Source of the DNA: JBFGFX01 sp965232455
Lineage (GTDB): Bacteria; Pseudomonadota; Gammaproteobacteria; Steroidobacterales; Woeseiaceae
Direction: 5' to 3'
Assembly (NCBI GenBank): GCA_965232455.1
Contig: OZ246981.1
Span: forward strand, 2,108,001-2,172,000
DNA: 64,000 nucleotides
How positions within the stretch are numbered: position 1 is the stretch's first letter; every line of letters begins with the position of its first letter. The position numbers were made by a program, and so were the translations under genes. The notes under the pieces are model-generated. The model searched no databases. It had not been told where the DNA came from and worked only from the letters and a program-made list of their open reading frames with translations. Positions 59,367 to 64,000 of this stretch are shown here, in pieces.

Positions 59367-62300
59367 CTAGTGAACCGTGAGTCTCATTGGGTCTAACCGT
59401 TGAGCAGTTGCACTGTCGTAGATAATCCCGCCCTGCACGGTGTACTTCAACGACAACGCATTGAGAATGTCGTCTAGCGGGTTTTCGTCCAGTACCAGAA
59501 AGTCCGAAATTTTGCCAGGCTCTAACGATCCAACTTCCCTTTGAAGGCCGAGCTTCTCAGCATTGCCAATCGTCGTAGCCCGCAGCACGTCGGCGATGGG
59601 CATGCCGCCCTTCCACAGAAACCACATTTCCCGGTGCAGGTTGGACGCTGGCATGTTGTGTGCACTGACGCCAATATGCACGCCACCGCGAGCCGCTATA
59701 GCCGCTTGTCTCGCAACATTACTGATGCGATGATTTTCGTAGGACGCCGTCGCCTCATTCGCTGATGAGCCGCAAACAGAATCGCCGAGATTAATGCCGG
59801 AGTTCGTTCGGCGTTTCCAATCCAAAAAAGCGCGACAAAGATTCCCAAATTTGTCTCCCCCGTACCCTTGTTCACCAGGCGTTATTACGACATTCGGTGT
59901 CCAGATGTACCCGGTTTGCCGCAGCAATTCTCGCACGTCCTTAAAGAATGGCATCGGGATATACGGATGATCACCCCCAGTATAACCATCAACGATACGC
60001 GTCATTGTTCCATCAAGAGACTGCAGGTGAGACACAATGCCTACTCCCGTTTCTCGCGCGGCAATCGACAGCCACTGCCGCTGCGCTCGCGTCGGTGCCA
60101 GGTACTCTTTTAGAACGGTAACTCCCAGGTTTCGATGCTGTTCAACAGCCGCTAGCGCGTCCGCGTACGCCGCCAGCATTTCGTAAGGACTACCAACGCC
60201 GCCCGCCGCCGCATATGACCAACGCGGGCCAAGAATTCGTCCAGCTCTCTGCAAGTCTGCTGTGGCGGGTGCGCCGTCACTCTGCGGGCCACCGGCATCC
60301 CACGCCGTTGTGACACCGTATGTTATGGCGCTGCGATCGCTGAAATTCGGAATTGGCAATTTGTATGCGGACGCACCGATCAAACCGCCGCTGCCACCAA
60401 TACGATGATAGTGAGTATCTATGAGGCCGGGCATGATTGTCTTGCCCGCAGCGTCAATAATCACAGCGCCTGCTGGAATCAGTACGTCACTCACCGGCCC
60501 AACAGCGACGATGCGTCGACGCTCCAAGACAATCGTCCCAGACTCAATCACCGTAGCAACGCCCTCAGCATCCGACATCGTCATTATCCGAGCACCCACA
60601 AAAGCTATCGGCAGAACTAATCCGGACTTCGGGGTGCCAACCTTAATTGGGATTTCCTCTGACTCGCTCCTAGCCAACTGATGGTGGTAGACATTCCTCC
60701 CAAAACCGTACGTAAATTCATTTGAACGAGCCCAATCAACATAGTAGCCGCCGCTAGCGCTCACTCTTCTCGCATCGAGCGATAGAGTAGACACTGCCGA
60801 TGGCTCCTCTTCGATATCGAACGGAATGAGCCAAACACTGCCGTCATGCCGCGTTAGTGCCAGGTGTTTCAAATCTGGCGCCGCGGATATTCCTCCAACG
60901 TCCGCGCCGCCGATCGCAAGTGTTTTCGATTTGTTGCTATCGAGATTGGCCGCAATAAGCACCGTTTCAGTTTTTGACGTTGGGTGACTGAAAACAAGTT
61001 GTTGGCTGGAGTCGTCGAATCCGACTGAACGCGCATAAATTGACAGGCTGAATAGATCAGTGGACGTTGGAGCTGATGCCACTTCGTTATATACCCCATC
61101 GGGCGTGGGTATGGTCCAACCGTAGGTCGCCTCCCGTCCGCTGCCGCTTTCTGATTCCTTTATAAGCGCAATTTTCTTTCCATCTGGTGACCATTTCGGC
61201 ATCAGATAGGTGTCGTTCGCGGTAGCAAGCAGCTCCAGCGTCGAACCACCATCGATTTTCGCAATCGTCAAGCGGCCGGGGCCATACTCATTGTCGAGTT
61301 GCGCGAAGCTGATGTAAGCAACCGATTTACCGTCCGGTGACAACGCCGGCATGTATTCAAAATCCGTTGAGTCTGTCAGCCGTCGCTGCCGACCCGTCTG
61401 CATATCTCTTATCCAAACATAGCCAATTGCCGCAAACACCATCGTTCGTCCATCGTCCGACAAAGTTGGCCAACGGATGATGGCCGCATCGCTCTCATTG
61501 CTGAGATTCACCAGTGGCGATTCAATCCTCGGCCATACCGCGAGCGAGACTTTCACATGAAAGGGAATGATGTCCCTAGCTCCATCAGCTAAGCTGACAT
61601 GATGGATCTTGCCTCCGTGCCAAAAGACCAAGAAGCGATCATCCGGTGTGAAGGCATAGTTTGGTCGTGAATCATCATCCGATGAGTACTCCGGGTGGTC
61701 CGAGTCTTCCAATTCAACCAGCGCCTCATCCTGCGCTGTTTCAATGTTCAAAATACGGATTTCGGTGCGGCGATCGTCGTATTGGCGGAAATAGGCCAAC
61801 AGATTTCCATCATGTGACCGCTGCGGTTTGAATTCGCTGTATGTTGCATCCTCCGGCGTCACAGTCGTCCGCGATCGCGTACGGATGTCGTACGAGTACA
61901 ATCTAACTTTCCGGCGAACCGTATCATCATAATGTCCCTCGGAAAAATACACCTGGCTGTTAGCCGCCTGCACAGCGGAAAACGCCATTCTTTTGGGTCG
62001 AAGCCTCTCGAACGTATCCCAATCGATCCAAGGCCCCTCGTATGCTTCCACAGGCTCCATTAACCCGCTGTTCGGATCAATGGTCTGCAAGCTGACTTCC
62101 GTGTTCCGAGTTGCGGCATCGCCAACCCCTACCAACAAGCGCCTCCCATCCTGCGACCAATTGGGCCCTCCCCTAACATCAGAGTCCGCTCGTGTGATCT
62201 GTTGCACCGATTGATCGGCGAGCGTGAGCCGCCAAATATTCTTGTAACCTTCGCGATCGCTAACGAAATAGACGTACCGACCATCGAGTGAATATCGTGG

Positions 62301-62633
62301 CGCTTGATCCCAGGCGCGACCGGACGTCAAAGGAACCGCATCCCCACCAGCGATTGGCAGCGCATAAATGTCCCCAAGCAGATCAAATACGATTGACTGG
62401 CCATCAGGCGACACATCGACGCTCATGAACGTGCCTTCCGTCGTATTGAACGCAATTTCGTCTGATGGAACAACAGGCAATGGCGGCGCTTCGACCGCCA
62501 TATTGGTTGCCTCGACGGGTCGAGTCGTCCCAGACAGCGACACGCTGTCGGTACACGACGGCGCAATGCAGCCGCTAAGTGAAACCAATGCACCAGTTGC
62601 TAATGTGATTCTAATTCGCAGCAACCGACGCAT
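59367..62633 (-). CDS. Exported beta-propeller/amidohydrolase lipoprotein
   Basis: 1088 residues from ATG 62633. Lipobox LVSLSGC. Residues 50-650 form two sets of PD40/TolB-like propeller blades (SVDVSPDGQSIVFDLLGDIY, APRYSLDGRYVYFVSDREGY, MPALSPDGKSVAYISF, MPKWSPDGKKIALIKESE). From about residue 690 an amidohydrolase domain follows: GKTIMPGLIDTHYHRIGG (HxH), VTVLKEYLAP (Lys), IVSHLQSLDG, HIGVSAHNMPASNLHREMWF and GSLEPGKISDFLVLDENPLD. Relatives are putative metal-dependent peptidases or deaminases. It sits tail to tail with the lasso operon and just downstream of a TBDR. Confidence 0.85.
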   Translation of the reverse strand: MRRLLRIRITLATGALVSLSGCIAPSCTDSVSLSGTTRPVEATNMAVEAPPLPVVPSDEIAFNTTEGTFMSVDVSPDGQSIVFDLLGDIYALPIAGGDAVPLTSGRAWDQAPRYSLDGRYVYFVSDREGYKNIWRLTLADQSVQQITRADSDVRGGPNWSQDGRRLLVGVGDAATRNTEVSLQTIDPNSGLMEPVEAYEGPWIDWDTFERLRPKRMAFSAVQAANSQVYFSEGHYDDTVRRKVRLYSYDIRTRSRTTVTPEDATYSEFKPQRSHDGNLLAYFRQYDDRRTEIRILNIETAQDEALVELEDSDHPEYSSDDDSRPNYAFTPDDRFLVFWHGGKIHHVSLADGARDIIPFHVKVSLAVWPRIESPLVNLSNESDAAIIRWPTLSDDGRTMVFAAIGYVWIRDMQTGRQRRLTDSTDFEYMPALSPDGKSVAYISFAQLDNEYGPGRLTIAKIDGGSTLELLATANDTYLMPKWSPDGKKIALIKESESGSGREATYGWTIPTPDGVYNEVASAPTSTDLFSLSIYARSVGFDDSSQQLVFSHPTSKTETVLIAANLDSNKSKTLAIGGADVGGISAAPDLKHLALTRHDGSVWLIPFDIEEEPSAVSTLSLDARRVSASGGYYVDWARSNEFTYGFGRNVYHHQLARSESEEIPIKVGTPKSGLVLPIAFVGARIMTMSDAEGVATVIESGTIVLERRRIVAVGPVSDVLIPAGAVIIDAAGKTIMPGLIDTHYHRIGGSGGLIGASAYKLPIPNFSDRSAITYGVTTAWDAGGPQSDGAPATADLQRAGRILGPRWSYAAAGGVGSPYEMLAAYADALAAVEQHRNLGVTVLKEYLAPTRAQRQWLSIAARETGVGIVSHLQSLDGTMTRIVDGYTGGDHPYIPMPFFKDVRELLRQTGYIWTPNVVITPGEQGYGGDKFGNLCRAFLDWKRRTNSGINLGDSVCGSSANEATASYENHRISNVARQAAIAARGGVHIGVSAHNMPASNLHREMWFLWKGGMPIADVLRATTIGNAEKLGLQREVGSLEPGKISDFLVLDENPLDDILNALSLKYTVQGGIIYDSATAQRLDPMRLTVH

Positions 62634-62720
62634 GTGCCCACAAAGATCGATAGCAAACAACCAGTCGCTCGGTAATCGCCTATAACGTTGAGCGAATCTG
62701 TTGATACCCCGACACCTGAG

Positions 62721-64000
62721 CTACCACTCCTTTGCAATCTGCAACGCCAGGAATCGGCCTATCGGGTTGGCATTTGTACTATCGTAGCCAAGCCCAAACT
62801 CGGTATCGACAAATGGCGGATCTTCATCAAGAAGATTCTGCGTTGTCAATGAAAGCCGAGTGTTACGGAAGAACCCGCTGGTGTCTCCGGTGTCATAGGC
62901 AATGGTTAGGTCCACGGTGGTCCATGAATCGACGGATCGTGATGGGACGCTGATATTATCGGTGTAGCCGTCCGCATAGTTGACAAAGCCAGAAACCGAC
63001 CATTCGTCGCGATTCCAGGTTACATTTCCGCGCGCCTGAAAATCGATTGGCCTGCCAAAGGTGTCGACTTCATCCTCTAGGGGATCTCCTTCGATAAATG
63101 CCCGCTCAAAGTCAAACAAATAGTTACCGTTCAATCCGAGGTTAAAAGAGCCAAGTGTCGTATCAAATTGGTATGCAAACTGCACCTCAACGCCAGTCAC
63201 GACTGACCGGGACAGATTGGCGCGACGGACATCGAAAATAGCTTGGACGTTCGCGGCACCCGAAAGGACATCCGCAGCCGTAACGCCGAATGTCTCGTCC
63301 CATCGAGGATCGTTAACCAGAGCCGCAAGCTGATCGTCCGTGGGGTTCATGGTTACCAACGTTCTGAACCTCGGATCATCAACCGCCGTAAGGGACGCAA
63401 CCGGTGTATCGATGCGGTCCTCAAAATCAACGTTGAAATACGTCACATCCAGCGAAAGGCCTGGTACGTCCTTCGGGCTCCATTCGAAACCAGCAGTCCA
63501 CGTGGCTGCCTCTTCCGGCTGTAGGTCCTCGCTGCCACCTATGCGTGCGATAAAAGGAAACGGCACTAAGCCAATGTCGACGAAGAATTGGGATACTGCA
63601 AACGCAGTATTGGTATTCAGGTCACTCACGCTCAAGTCCCTCAAGGCCGGTGCGCGAAATGAGGTTCCCCAAGTTCCGCGTAGCTTGAACGAATGTGTTG
63701 GTGCCCAAACAATGCCAACTTTAGGATTCGCGGTATCACCAAAATCACTGTAATCCTCGTAGCGCGCAGCGATCGACAACTCCAGTTGCTCAAACCCGCG
63801 ACGGCTGTTCGAATCGCTAACGAGCGGAAAGAATAGTTCGGCATAGAAGGCCGTTACATCGCGGTCCAGATCAGTAGTTTCGCGGTTCCCTCTCAAAAAA
63901 GTTGTCGAGACAATCGACTCATCTCGAAACTCGGCACCCGCCGCAACTCGCAATGCGCCGCCCGGTAATTCAGTGATCGTACCATCGATATTGAGCGTGA
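62721..64000 (-). CDS. TonB-dependent receptor, C-terminal part (cut by window edge)
   Basis: About 426 residues of beta-barrel without start; the frame is open to the right edge (TLNIDGTITELPGGALRVAA). TBDR motifs: GIVWAPTHSFKLRGTWGTSF, RAPALRDLS, EDLQPEEAATWTAGFEW, NLTTQNLLDEDPPFVD-like (LSLTTQNLLDEDPPFVDTEF) and a C-terminus GRFLALQIAKEW. It starts the same minus-strand unit as the propeller/amidohydrolase, 87 bases before it. A receptor next to a lasso cluster commonly imports the peptide or a chelate. Ligand unknown. Confidence 0.85.
   Translation of the reverse strand, partial: TLNIDGTITELPGGALRVAAGAEFRDESIVSTTFLRGNRETTDLDRDVTAFYAELFFPLVSDSNSRRGFEQLELSIAARYEDYSDFGDTANPKVGIVWAPTHSFKLRGTWGTSFRAPALRDLSVSDLNTNTAFAVSQFFVDIGLVPFPFIARIGGSEDLQPEEAATWTAGFEWSPKDVPGLSLDVTYFNVDFEDRIDTPVASLTAVDDPRFRTLVTMNPTDDQLAALVNDPRWDETFGVTAADVLSGAANVQAIFDVRRANLSRSVVTGVEVQFAYQFDTTLGSFNLGLNGNYLFDFERAFIEGDPLEDEVDTFGRPIDFQARGNVTWNRDEWSVSGFVNYADGYTDNISVPSRSVDSWTTVDLTIAYDTGDTSGFFRNTRLSLTTQNLLDEDPPFVDTEFGLGYDSTNANPIGRFLALQIAKEW

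Noticed and set aside
59367..62633. Canonical AtxE-type lasso isopeptidase (prolyl-oligopeptidase fold)
   Set aside because: The C-terminal domain has amidohydrolase metal motifs (THYH, LKEY, SHLQ) and no GxSxG serine-hydrolase motif; only the propeller part is reminiscent.

Overview
The window looks like a chromosomal segment of a high-GC gammaproteobacterium rich in TonB-dependent receptors (TBDRs), probably a marine or sediment heterotroph. The evidence is six TBDRs, two ECF sigma/FecR-type switches, CPBP, MipA/OmpV, RecQ and LuxR-solo genes, and many secreted hydrolases. No rRNA, tRNA or CRISPR array was seen. Identifications rest on motif reading; no database search was run.

Layout. (1) 1-10,710: a minus-strand operon that looks dedicated to N-glycans: TBDR, surface lipoprotein with four discoidin-like repeats, GH85 endo-N-acetylglucosaminidase, ROK kinase, FHS sugar permease and a GH92 mannosidase cut by the left edge. 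A LacI-type palindrome lies upstream. (2) 10,851-13,573: OsmC/CPBP/membrane-protein operon divergent from a TetR gene, with a double operator between. (3) 13,854-19,877: acidic secreted protein, STN+HEAT protein, ECF sigma, FecR-like protein and STN-type TBDR. (4) 19,964-32,907: metabolic and regulatory genes: MDR oxidoreductase, exported FAH-family protein, MipA, TetR, ArsR/SRPBCC, SnoaL-like, a decayed SDR fragment, BlaI/M56 divergent from a TBDR, recQ, amidase. (5) 32,908-48,531: two paralogous TBDRs (one with STN), FecR, FecI-type sigma, amidohydrolase, a propeller/CehA-type protein, a Cache protein and LysR. This stretch is full of REP-like palindromes, an 88-bp tandem array and two odd hairpins with the same loop but different stems. 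(6) 48,532-53,242: tandemly duplicated LuxR solos and two paralogous GntR regulators.

(7) 53,243 to the right edge: by eye AT-richer than the rest. It carries what I consider the main discovery, a complete lasso-peptide biosynthetic cluster: two tiny precursor genes (53,772-53,867 and 53,969-54,082), a fused RRE/transglutaminase-like leader peptidase (B), an asparagine-synthetase-like macrolactam cyclase (C) and an ABC exporter (D), then a small secreted protein of unknown function. Facing it on the minus strand are a beta-propeller/amidohydrolase lipoprotein and a TBDR cut by the window end. The second precursor core has three cysteines. The propeller-amidohydrolase sits where proteobacterial lasso clusters often carry a serine-type isopeptidase, so it may be an alternative processing or degradation enzyme.
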